DNA of 64,000 nt, from positions 1 through 64,000 of the forward strand of contig JALCRV010000003.1 of NCBI GenBank assembly GCA_022652945.1, written 5' to 3'. The first letter of the stretch is position 1; every line of letters begins with the position of its first letter. Positions 1 to 7,176 of the stretch are shown here, piece after piece. Both the position numbers and the translations under genes were made by a program. The DNA comes from Bacilli bacterium (GTDB lineage Bacteria; Bacillota_I; Bacilli_A; RFN20; CAG-288). The notes below the pieces were generated by a model that was given only the letters and a program-made list of their open reading frames with translations, ran no database searches and was not told the origin of the DNA.

Positions 1-1
1 C

Positions 2-67
2 ACGCGCAAGCCTGAGCCGAAAAGGAGGGCCAGAAGGAAGAAAGACGAGCAGCTGAGGCTTTTCTGA
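2..67 (+). other. Possible 3' end of an upstream gene (weak)
   Basis: Reading frame 2 is open from the window edge to a TGA at 65-67 and would encode a very basic Lys/Arg-rich tail of 21 residues. It could be the C terminus of a gene that begins outside the window, or chance. No family can be recognised from so short a piece. Confidence 0.2.
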
Positions 68-75
68 ATGAAAAG

Positions 76-124
76 GAGTTTGTAGGTTTTTCACGAGCTT
101 ACAAATGGCAAAACCTACAAACTC
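76..124. repeat. Perfect 15-bp inverted repeat with 19-base loop
   Basis: Arms 76-90 (GAGTTTGTAGGTTTT) and 110-124 are exact reverse complements. Neither side is followed by a T-run, so this is not a classical intrinsic terminator. The right arm overlaps the stop codon (123-125) of the minus-strand membrane protein gene, so it could still cap or stabilise the 3' end of that transcript. A remnant of a mobile-element end is an alternative. Confidence 0.6.
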
Positions 125-539
125 ATACGATCAGACGTAAAAGGCTGGCTTTAGAAGTGAACAAATAAGAAAGAAGGAAGACGATTAAAGCGATAAAACA
201 GGCGGTAGCGACCAATGCTTGGCCCCAGACATTGATTTGCGTATAGTTACTATCTCCGATATGGCGGTATTCAGCTAAATAATCGATGCTGTTGATCGCT
301 AAGTTAACCGAAATAAGACCGATTAAAGCCGGATCTACTAAAGCGTGGTCTTTTTCTCTCCACATCCCAAGGATGATAGCGCCGAAGACAATAATATCAA
401 AAACGAACCACCCGACATGTTCATTAGGAATCGTCCCATTATTAGATCTAGCTACGAAAAGATAGGCGATATAGACTGCAAAGCCCAACAACAGAAAAAT
501 CGTCGTCAGTAAACGAGACTGTTTGATGATTGCTTTCAT
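123..539 (-). CDS. Small integral membrane protein, function unknown
   Basis: I do not recognise a family. The predicted 138-residue protein begins MKAIIKQSR and has about four hydrophobic segments (roughly residues 10-28, 45-62, 70-90 and 110-130), with short polar loops between them, so it should sit in the cytoplasmic membrane. I chose the ATG at 539 because a strong AAAGGGGG ribosome binding site lies about 10 bases upstream; the same frame stays open for another 23 codons upstream but without such a site. The stop codon falls inside the right arm of the inverted repeat at 76-124. The gene is transcribed in the same direction as serS but lies beyond the terminator at 665-706, so it is probably a separate transcript. 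Confidence 0.6.
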   Translation of the reverse strand: MKAIIKQSRLLTTIFLLLGFAVYIAYLFVARSNNGTIPNEHVGWFVFDIIVFGAIILGMWREKDHALVDPALIGLISVNLAINSIDYLAEYRHIGDSNYTQINVWGQALVATACFIALIVFLLSYLFTSKASLLRLIV

Positions 540-664
540 AATCTGAAAGCCCCCTTTCAAGGATATTATAAAAAAGAAGGAAGCGATTTGCATCTTCTTC
601 CCTTTCACCTTTTATTAAAAATGGCTATTTCTTCTGGCCTTTTGTTGATCTTAACCAATAATAA

Positions 665-706
665 AACCCCTCCTTCCAAAAATTCCGTTTCTTAAAAGGA
701 GGGGTT
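665..706 (-). terminator. Rho-independent terminator after serS
   Basis: Arms 665-675 (AACCCCTCCTT) and 696-706 (AAGGAGGGGTT) are exact reverse complements with a 20-base loop. On the minus strand the stem is followed by TTTTATTATT, which fits termination of the serS transcript ending at 734. Confidence 0.75.
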
Positions 707-733
707 ATCTTTTCTCTAAAAGCCCGGGCTTAA

Positions 734-2002
734 TTACTTAATGATATCGACACCCATGTACTTTCTTAAGACCTCAGGAACGACGATCGTTCCATCAGCC
801 TGCTGATAGTTTTCGATAATAGCAGCAACGGTACGGCCGATAGCCAGTCCGGAGCCATTTAAGGTGTGGCAGAATTCGGTCGGGGAATCCTTAGTTCTCT
901 TAAAGCGGAGATTCATTCTGCGAGCCTGGAAGTCCAAGCAGTTAGAGCAGGAAGAAATCTCTTTGTAAGCATTATAAGAAGGAAGCCAGACTTCCAGATC
1001 GAAAGTCTTAGCCGAGGAGAAACCGACATCTCCGGTGGATAAGCAGACAACGTGGTAAGGCAGATTGAGGAGTTCCAGAATCTTCCCGGCTTCCGCGGTC
1101 ATCTCATCTAACTCCGCCCAGGAATTCTCCGGAAGGCAGATTTTCACCATTTCAACTTTTTGGAACTGATGCTGTCTAATGATGCCTCTGGTATCACGTC
1201 CAGCCGATCCAGCTTCCTCACGGAAGCAGGACGAATAAGCGCAGAAATGATACGGTAAATCCTTAGCATCGAGGATTTCATCGCGGTAATAGTTGGTGAC
1301 CGGGACCTCAGCGGTCGGAATCATCCACATTTCCTGTCCTTCGATCTTATAAGCCTGGTCAGCAAATTTCGGAAGCTGGCCCGTGCCAGTCATCGTATCG
1401 GTGTTGACCATGTAAGGAGGGAGGATTTCGGTATAGCCGCTAGCGACGTGGGTATCCAGCATGAACATCATGACGGATCTTTCCAACCTGGCGAATAAGC
1501 CTTTATAGAAAGTGAAGCGCGGACCGGAAACCTTGATGGCGCGATCGAAATCAAAGTAGCCGAGCTTGGTGCCTAAATCCCAGTGAGCCAGAGGAGCAAA
1601 ATCAAACTTACGCGGAGTGCCCCACTTACGGACTTCAACGTTGGCGGAATCATCTTTGCCTAAAGGCAGAGAAGGATCCGGAAGGTTAGGAGTCTTCAAT
1701 AAGATATCCTTGATCTTGGCGTCGACTTCCCCAATTTGGACATCGATTTTTGCAATGTCCTCTTTGGAGGCGGAGATCTTAGCCATGATTTCCGTGGCGT
1801 CTTTTCCTTCTCTCTTGTACTGCCCAACTAACTTTGACTGTTCATTTCTCATCTGTTTCAGAGCGTCGCCCTGTTTAATGAGCTCTTTTCTCTTTTCATC
1901 GAGGACAGGGATTTCCCTTAAATAGGAATAATCTCCGTTACGAGTGTTTTCTCTTCTGATGACTTCTTCCAGATTCTCTCTGACGTACTTGATGTCTAAC
2001 AT
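734..2002 (-). CDS. serS: Seryl-tRNA synthetase
   Basis: Charges tRNA-Ser with serine in the cytoplasm (class II synthetase). The 422-residue protein has the usual length and layout: an N-terminal tRNA-binding helical hairpin (about residues 1-110, rich in Lys and Glu), then the catalytic core with motif 2 (FREEAGSAGRDTRGIIRQHQ, about 255-275) and motif 3 (NGSGLAIGRTVAAIIEN, near the C terminus). It starts at the ATG at 2002. A T-box leader directly upstream (2003-2235) indicates induction by uncharged tRNA-Ser, and a terminator follows at 665-706, so it is a single-gene transcript. No anomalies seen. Confidence 0.97.
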   Translation of the reverse strand: MLDIKYVRENLEEVIRRENTRNGDYSYLREIPVLDEKRKELIKQGDALKQMRNEQSKLVGQYKREGKDATEIMAKISASKEDIAKIDVQIGEVDAKIKDILLKTPNLPDPSLPLGKDDSANVEVRKWGTPRKFDFAPLAHWDLGTKLGYFDFDRAIKVSGPRFTFYKGLFARLERSVMMFMLDTHVASGYTEILPPYMVNTDTMTGTGQLPKFADQAYKIEGQEMWMIPTAEVPVTNYYRDEILDAKDLPYHFCAYSSCFREEAGSAGRDTRGIIRQHQFQKVEMVKICLPENSWAELDEMTAEAGKILELLNLPYHVVCLSTGDVGFSSAKTFDLEVWLPSYNAYKEISSCSNCLDFQARRMNLRFKRTKDSPTEFCHTLNGSGLAIGRTVAAIIENYQQADGTIVVPEVLRKYMGVDIIK

Positions 2003-2240
2003 AGAATTAACAACCTTTCTTTAGGGCCAAAAATAAAGCCCTTTTCCCTCTTGGGACGAGATGTTCTCGTGGTGCCACCCAATTTCGCCCGTAATTTTAC
2101 GAGCCTTTTTAGCATATTGAGGATAAAGATACTTCTTGCAAGTTGGATTTCGCTTTTCTTTTCCTCATCCGCTTACACCGCATCACGGACTCTCTAGGGA
2201 AGAAAAGAACAGTTACTTGACCTGCTCTTTATCTGTAGTA
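2003..2240 (-). ncRNA. T-box riboswitch leader of serS
   Basis: On the minus strand the T-box sequence GGGTGGCACCACG lies at 2068-2080. Upstream is a typical stem I with the AG-bulge type motif GATGCGGTGTAAGC (about 2165-2190). A candidate specifier codon UCC (serine) lies at 2145-2147 on the 3' side of stem I, after GAAA. Hairpins and a T-rich stretch lie between the T-box and the serS start. This is the standard tRNA-sensing antitermination leader. The class call is firm; the specifier assignment is a reading by eye. Confidence 0.9.
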
Positions 2241-2269
2241 ATTATAGATTTAAAGACCGCTCTTTTCAA
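2241..2269 (-). promoter_or_regulatory. Sigma-A-type promoter of the serS T-box transcript
   Basis: On the minus strand TTGAAA (2264-2269) and TATAAT (2241-2246) are separated by exactly 17 bases, just upstream of the T-box stem I. Confidence 0.75.
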
Positions 2270-2318
2270 CAAGAAAGGGTCGGCAATATGACATCATCAC
2301 GCCATTAACAATTCTTAG

Positions 2319-3404
2319 CTAGAACCTCGGATCAAACAGATCCAAAACCGGGCAGGAATCTTCTATCTCAACAACTTTCTTTTCTTTACTAGATTGAACG
2401 ATTCCGCTTAGCACTTCAAAAACATGAAGTGTAAATTCATTGCTGATATAAGGGCCCTTTTTATTCTGAAAAGCACGATAGGCTTCCTCAAGCCCCAAGC
2501 CCCTTGAATCAATAGAGAAACCCTCAATCAAAGGAACTTCTTTAAACTCCTCCCTGCCATGTCTTAAAAGGACCTTCCCTCCGAAGGTGTTAGGGTCAGG
2601 AACTACTATCTGTCCTTGACTGCCAAGGATTTCTATTAAAGGCAGCTTAGATTCCCAGGAAGGAAAACGGAAATCCCAGGAAACGGTAAGTTGACCTATA
2701 ACACCGTTTGCAAAACGCAGTAAAGAAGCAAAATAAGTATCGACCTCTGAACGGAAGGTTTCTCCCGTTTTTAAAATCGTCCTATCCGGGAAAGGAGAAG
2801 AAGCAAAAGAACTCACTTCCTTAATCGGCCCCGCTAGGCAAACCAAAGCAGCCAGATAATAAGGCCCCATATCTAAGATAGGTCCACCACCTTCCTTATA
2901 GAAGAAAAGAGGATTCGGATGGAAAAACTCCGGGCCGACACTTAACATGTTGGCTTGGATTCCAATGATTTTACCGATTTCGTTCTTTTGAATAAGAGAC
3001 TTAACCGTCTGTATGCCCGCTCCTAAAAAGGTATCGGGGGCGGAGCCTAAATAAAGTCCTTTTTCCTTCGCGATTTTATATAATTCTTTTCCTTCTTCGC
3101 TTTTGACGGCTAAAGGCTTTTCGGTATAGACCCATTTCCCTTTTAACAAAGCTTCTTTATTTAAAGAATAATGTGCTTCCGGAGGTGTTAGGTTAACGAT
3201 GCAAGCAATCGAAGAATCGTTCATCATCTCTTCAACAGTCTGAGATTTCACATGATACTGCTTAGCTTTTAGATCGGCTTTTTCTTTACTCCGGTTAGCG
3301 CAGGACACGACTTCGATAAGATTGGAAAAAGGCCCGGTGAAGTTCTTAAAATAGATATCGCTAATCATCCCACAGCCAATAATGCCTACCCGTAGTTTGT
3401 CCAT
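2319..3404 (-). CDS. Gfo/Idh/MocA family NAD(P)-dependent oxidoreductase
   Basis: A 361-residue oxidoreductase of the glucose-fructose oxidoreductase / inositol dehydrogenase family. The N terminus (about residues 4-120) is a Rossmann fold with the dinucleotide motif GIIGCGMISD, and the family motif EKPLAV lies near residue 95. The C-terminal part is the GFO_IDH_MocA_C-like alpha/beta domain that binds the sugar or polyol. Substrate cannot be deduced from sequence. Start ATG at 3404 with a purine-rich AAAAGGGAG upstream. It stands alone, divergent from the operon starting at 3549, with a 144-base AT-rich shared promoter region. No sugar transporter or operon partner is adjacent. Confidence 0.9.
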   Translation of the reverse strand: MDKLRVGIIGCGMISDIYFKNFTGPFSNLIEVVSCANRSKEKADLKAKQYHVKSQTVEEMMNDSSIACIVNLTPPEAHYSLNKEALLKGKWVYTEKPLAVKSEEGKELYKIAKEKGLYLGSAPDTFLGAGIQTVKSLIQKNEIGKIIGIQANMLSVGPEFFHPNPLFFYKEGGGPILDMGPYYLAALVCLAGPIKEVSSFASSPFPDRTILKTGETFRSEVDTYFASLLRFANGVIGQLTVSWDFRFPSWESKLPLIEILGSQGQIVVPDPNTFGGKVLLRHGREEFKEVPLIEGFSIDSRGLGLEEAYRAFQNKKGPYISNEFTLHVFEVLSGIVQSSKEKKVVEIEDSCPVLDLFDPRF

Positions 3405-3493
3405 CTTATAATTCTCCCTTTTTAAGCCTTTTTATTTTAACATACTTAAAAAATCGTCTTTGATATATATTTTGTTTTAAATGAGCGTTTTGC

Positions 3494-3521
3494 TTGATAT
3501 TTCAAATAGGAAATATATTAT
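3494..3521 (+). promoter_or_regulatory. Candidate promoter of the YjbR-to-KamA operon
   Basis: TTGATA at 3494-3499 and TATTAT at 3516-3521, spacing 16, in a very AT-rich stretch. The first gene starts at 3549 with the ribosome binding site GAGGCT. Other TATATT-like hexamers overlap, so the exact -10 is uncertain. Confidence 0.5.
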
Positions 3522-3548
3522 ATTTATGTATATATAAAAGAGGCTGAA

Positions 3549-4214
3549 ATGGATTATTCAGAGTTGCTGGTAAGCCTGAAAGAAGACGAGCAACAACTGC
3601 TTTCTTTTGGGTTTATCCATAAAGACAATAACTTCCTTCTTAAAAGACAAAGCCAGAATAAGGATTTTTCCTTCTTGATCACTTATAAGCCTACCCTTCT
3701 GACTCTGGATTTAATCGATAATAACACCCAGGAACTCTATCCGCCTTTTTCTTTACCGGCAGGACACAGCGACTTTATTGAGAAGCTTCGTGATGAAGGA
3801 GAAGAACTGATTAAACTAATTGTCTCTTCTTGTTTTAAGAGCACCTCTATCAGAGATAAGGTCGTCACTTATATCAAAGAGAAATATCAAGCAGATCCTA
3901 TCTATCCTTGGAAAGACTATCCGACTTACTGCACCTTTAAGTCGGGAGAAAAGGAAAAGTGGTTCGGCTTACTGATGAAAGTCCCTTATCCGCGTCTAGG
4001 GGTTAATTTAAAAGGTGAAGCCGATGTCTTAAATCTGAAAGTCGCTCCAGAAGAGATTCTTTCTTTGATCGATAAGAAGATCTATTTCCCCGCTTATCAC
4101 ATGGATAAAAAGCACTGGCTCAGTATCGTTCTTACGACTGAAGCCCCTTTTAAAGATGTCTGTCATCTGATCGATGAAAGTTATCTGTTCAGTCAACAGA
4201 AGAAAGGCAAATAA
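3549..4214 (+). CDS. MmcQ/YjbR-like protein with an N-terminal extension
   Basis: A 221-residue protein. The C-terminal half (about residues 105-215) fits the MmcQ/YjbR family: a YPWKDYPTYCTFK-like start, KWFGLLMKVP, a VNLK..AD.LNLK strand, then PAYHMDKKHWLSIVL and a final LIDESY. The family adopts a CyaY-like fold and has been called DNA-binding, but its role is not established. The first 100 residues have no family that I recognise; YjbR proteins are usually only about 120 residues. It is the first gene of a five-gene operon; the next gene starts 2 bases after its stop. Its place beside amino acid and acyl-activating enzymes suggests a role in the same pathway rather than general DNA binding, which is inference. 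Confidence 0.75.
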   Translation: MDYSELLVSLKEDEQQLLSFGFIHKDNNFLLKRQSQNKDFSFLITYKPTLLTLDLIDNNTQELYPPFSLPAGHSDFIEKLRDEGEELIKLIVSSCFKSTSIRDKVVTYIKEKYQADPIYPWKDYPTYCTFKSGEKEKWFGLLMKVPYPRLGVNLKGEADVLNLKVAPEEILSLIDKKIYFPAYHMDKKHWLSIVLTTEAPFKDVCHLIDESYLFSQQKKGK

Positions 4215-4216
4215 TC

Positions 4217-5515
4217 ATGATTCTCGATAATCGTTTCTCCTACCCGGCTTCTTTTTATAAAGACTCCGAAGACTTGCTTAATCTCGCCTTCACTAAAACA
4301 TCTTTCTATCAGACCTGGTCCAAATACGATCTAGGCAGCTCAGTTTCCCTTGATCAACGTTACGATAACTTACCTACCCTTGATAAGGAAGCCATGAGAA
4401 ATTCCTTCCCGAAAGGGTTACTGCCTAACGATCGTAATCTAGAAGCCGGTTTGGCTTCTGATGAAGCGGAATATACCTTCACTTCCGGAACCACATCCGA
4501 TAAAGTAATCAATATTTTCTCCCCGGAATGGTGGTCCGCTTCCGAAAAGGCTTCTTGGAAGCTGAATAAGAGCTTTAAAGGAATCCCCTACCCGGCTAAA
4601 ACCGCTAAACTAGCTTCTTCTTTAAATGTCGGGATCAATTGCGAAGAAGATTTAGATCAAGCCCATCGCACGATTGGCAATACACTCTACTTAAGCGAAA
4701 AGACCAATTTGATTCAAGTCTTCCCACGCCATTATGATCGGATGATTGAGGAATTGAATTCCTTCCGTCCCGATATCATCGAAACTAATCCATCTTTGTT
4801 AGCTCGCCTCTGCAATTATGCTTACGACCATAAAAAGACCATTGTTTCTCCTAAAGTCATCGTCTTTACTTATGAATTCATCTCTAAGACGTCCTTAAGA
4901 GCTATCAAGAGGATTTTCTCTTCTCCGACGATTTCTTCCTACGGCTCCACCGAGACGGGCTTTGTCCTCGAACAAGGCGAAGATGGCTTAATGTATCAAA
5001 ACGTCGATTTCTGCCGTATCGATTTTCGGCCTTTAAAGGATCAATATAAAGAAAAAGACCTCGGGACTATCGTGGTCTCCACCTTCCATAACCCTTGGAA
5101 TGTTATTATCCGTTTCGAGGTCGGGGATCTGGTCAGGCTTCATAAGGACTCTAACGGCCATCAAGGGATGGTCATCGAGGCTGTCGAAGGACGTAACGGC
5201 AACGTCACTTTCACTCCTAAAGGAAATCTGATCACCACTCAAAAGGTCGATGATTACCTTTCAAAAGTCACTTCATTGCGCGATTACCATTTAGAGCAGC
5301 TAACTAAGGATTCTTATCTTTTACAAGCCATGCTGGAACCGGGGACTTCTCAAGAAGAAGGCAAGCAAGCTTTAAAAGCTCAACTTACTAAGCTTTACGG
5401 AACAGATGGAAGCTATAATATAGAAATCAAGGATGATATCTTACCGGGACCGGCGGGAAAATTCCGCCGCACGCAATGCAACTTCGCATTCTCGGAAAAG
5501 GAGCTTTTCAAATGA
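4217..5515 (+). CDS. PaaK-like acyl/aryl-adenylating enzyme (ANL-type fold)
   Basis: A 432-residue protein resembling phenylacetate-CoA ligase / coenzyme F390 synthetase-like adenylating enzymes. Visible motifs are the Thr/Ser/Gly-rich phosphate loop FTSGTTSDKV (about residues 90-99) and the YGSTETGF motif (about 237-244). A C-terminal AMP-binding lid with GPAGKFRRTQ lies near the end. Such enzymes activate a carboxylic acid as an acyl adenylate and may pass it to CoA or an amine. Substrate is unknown. It is the second gene of the operon; its TGA stop overlaps the ATG of the peptidase gene (ATGA), so the two are translationally coupled. There is no adjacent carrier protein or PKS/NRPS module. 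Confidence 0.75.
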   Translation: MILDNRFSYPASFYKDSEDLLNLAFTKTSFYQTWSKYDLGSSVSLDQRYDNLPTLDKEAMRNSFPKGLLPNDRNLEAGLASDEAEYTFTSGTTSDKVINIFSPEWWSASEKASWKLNKSFKGIPYPAKTAKLASSLNVGINCEEDLDQAHRTIGNTLYLSEKTNLIQVFPRHYDRMIEELNSFRPDIIETNPSLLARLCNYAYDHKKTIVSPKVIVFTYEFISKTSLRAIKRIFSSPTISSYGSTETGFVLEQGEDGLMYQNVDFCRIDFRPLKDQYKEKDLGTIVVSTFHNPWNVIIRFEVGDLVRLHKDSNGHQGMVIEAVEGRNGNVTFTPKGNLITTQKVDDYLSKVTSLRDYHLEQLTKDSYLLQAMLEPGTSQEEGKQALKAQLTKLYGTDGSYNIEIKDDILPGPAGKFRRTQCNFAFSEKELFK

Positions 5516-6189
5516 GTGTTCATCAAGCTTATCTCTGGGCTGGCGGTCCTCATTCCGATAAGGCGAGGACTATCCAAGACATTAAAAAAGCTTTCGCTTC
5601 CTGGAATTGTCCTAATCCGAAGATCGCTTATATCGGAACAGCCCATCTAGATGATAACTGGCTTTTACGTTTTATCACCGGTTATTTAAAAAAGGCCGGG
5701 GCTAGCGAAGTAAGGCTGGTTCCTATCGTTAATAAATACGATGAAAAAGAAGCAAAGTATATTTTAGATAACTCCGATGCGATTTTCCTATCTGGCGGAG
5801 AAGTCGAAGACGGCATCGTCTGGCTGAAAAAGCGCGGCTTAGATATCTATCTGAAAGAACTATTTAAGGAAGGTAAACCCTTCATGGGAATCTCCGCCGG
5901 GGCTATCATGATGGGCCAGCACTGGGTACATTGGGATAAAGAAGGCGATGATTCTACCGCTTCTCTTTTCGATTGCCTTAATCTTCTTCCCTACACCTTC
6001 GATGCTCACGGAGAAAATGAGAAATGGACGGAGTTAAAATGCGCCGTTAAGTTATTAGGAGAAGGAAAGAAAGGTTACGGGTTAGTCGGAACCGGGTTCT
6101 TCTTAGTCGGAGAAGATGGCTCATGGCAGTCTCTGCACGAACCTCCGGAAGTTTATGTCAATAAAGGCGGAAAAGCCGTCAAGGAATAA
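5512..6189 (+). CDS. Peptidase S51-type (dipeptidase E / cyanophycinase-like) protein
   Basis: A 225-residue class I glutamine amidotransferase-like hydrolase. The nucleophile elbow GISAGAIMMG supplies the Ser, and a His follows in DAHGENE, as expected for the Ser-His-Glu/Asp arrangement of S51 peptidases, which cleave aspartyl dipeptides (PepE) or beta-aspartyl-arginine (cyanophycinase). The N-terminal WAGGP and the LSGGEVEDG strand-loop also fit the family. I chose the ATG at 5512, which overlaps the previous stop codon as ATGA; the frame is open further upstream inside the previous gene. Third gene of the operon. In this context it may hydrolyse or edit a small peptide or isopeptide made by the neighbouring ligase (inference). 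Confidence 0.75.
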   Translation: MSVHQAYLWAGGPHSDKARTIQDIKKAFASWNCPNPKIAYIGTAHLDDNWLLRFITGYLKKAGASEVRLVPIVNKYDEKEAKYILDNSDAIFLSGGEVEDGIVWLKKRGLDIYLKELFKEGKPFMGISAGAIMMGQHWVHWDKEGDDSTASLFDCLNLLPYTFDAHGENEKWTELKCAVKLLGEGKKGYGLVGTGFFLVGEDGSWQSLHEPPEVYVNKGGKAVKE

Positions 6190-6190
6190 T

Positions 6191-7174
6191 ATGGATAAAA
6201 AACTTAAAGTCGCATTGGTCTGCAATATCAAGCGAAATCGCCAGGATGATACGGAGGCGGAATTCGATGAAATGGAAACCATCGAGGCTTTAAAGAAGGC
6301 CATTTCTAAAGGTGGTTTTGAAGTCCTTGTTATCGAAGCGCAAGGGGATTTCCTCGCTTCAATTCAAAAGGCCAACCCAGATATCGTCTTTAATATCTCC
6401 GAAGGTCTACACGGAAGAAGCCGCGAAGGTCAGATTCCTTCGATGCTAGAGTATCTAAAGATTCCTTTTGTCGGTTCGGATGCTGTGACTTTAGGAGTTG
6501 CCCTAGATAAGACTCTGACAAAAAGACTCGTTCAGACCGTCGGAGTTAAAACCCCCGCCTTCTGGTTAGTCAGCAAAGATGATAAATTACCCGAAGATTT
6601 AACTTATCCTTTGATTGTTAAGCCTAACGCGGAGGGGTCATCTAAAGGCATCTCCGATCGCTCGGTTTGTAAAAACAAAGAAGAACTAGCGGCCCTTTTA
6701 AATGAAGACCGCAAGACTTATGAAGGAGATTTCCTTCTGGAGTCTTATATTGACGGAAGAGAATTCACCATCGGCCTTATCGGAAACGGAAACGAAGTGA
6801 AAGTCTTCGAGCCGATGGAGATTATCTATCGTAAGCTCCGCGGAGAATATAAAGTCTATTCTTATGAAGTAAAGCGGAATTTCCAAGACTATATTTCTTA
6901 TCAATGTCCACCAAAACTGACTAAAGAAGAAATAAATGAACTTAAGACCGCGGCTTTAAAAGCATATCGGGTCTTAGGTTGCCTGGACTTTGCCCGTATT
7001 GATTTCCGCATGGATGAAAAGGGTCAGGCTTACTTTATAGAAGCTAATCCTCTGCCCGGTTTAGCCCCGGGATATTCGGATTATCCGATGCTGGCCGGTT
7101 TCAATGGTGTTGATTACGACACCATCGTCCTTTCCGTGCTTAAGCAAGCCTTAAAACGTTACGGGATGGCTTAA
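6191..7174 (+). CDS. D-Ala-D-Ala ligase-like ATP-grasp ligase
   Basis: A 327-residue ATP-grasp enzyme of the D-alanine-D-alanine ligase superfamily. Visible features: an N-terminal pre-ATP-grasp domain with FNISEGLHGRSREGQ (about residues 70-84); the ATP-binding LIVKPNAEGSSKGIS; and the Mg-binding end FARIDFRMDE..AYFIEANPLPGL. The segment SEGLHGRSREGQ differs from the usual Ddl HG..GEDG, so this is likely a side branch with a different amino acid substrate rather than the cell wall Ddl. I chose the ATG at 6191, one base after the previous stop; an upstream in-frame ATG at 6116 lies inside the peptidase gene. Fourth gene of the operon, 2 bases before kamA. Confidence 0.85.
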   Translation: MDKKLKVALVCNIKRNRQDDTEAEFDEMETIEALKKAISKGGFEVLVIEAQGDFLASIQKANPDIVFNISEGLHGRSREGQIPSMLEYLKIPFVGSDAVTLGVALDKTLTKRLVQTVGVKTPAFWLVSKDDKLPEDLTYPLIVKPNAEGSSKGISDRSVCKNKEELAALLNEDRKTYEGDFLLESYIDGREFTIGLIGNGNEVKVFEPMEIIYRKLRGEYKVYSYEVKRNFQDYISYQCPPKLTKEEINELKTAALKAYRVLGCLDFARIDFRMDEKGQAYFIEANPLPGLAPGYSDYPMLAGFNGVDYDTIVLSVLKQALKRYGMA

Positions 7175-7176
7175 TA

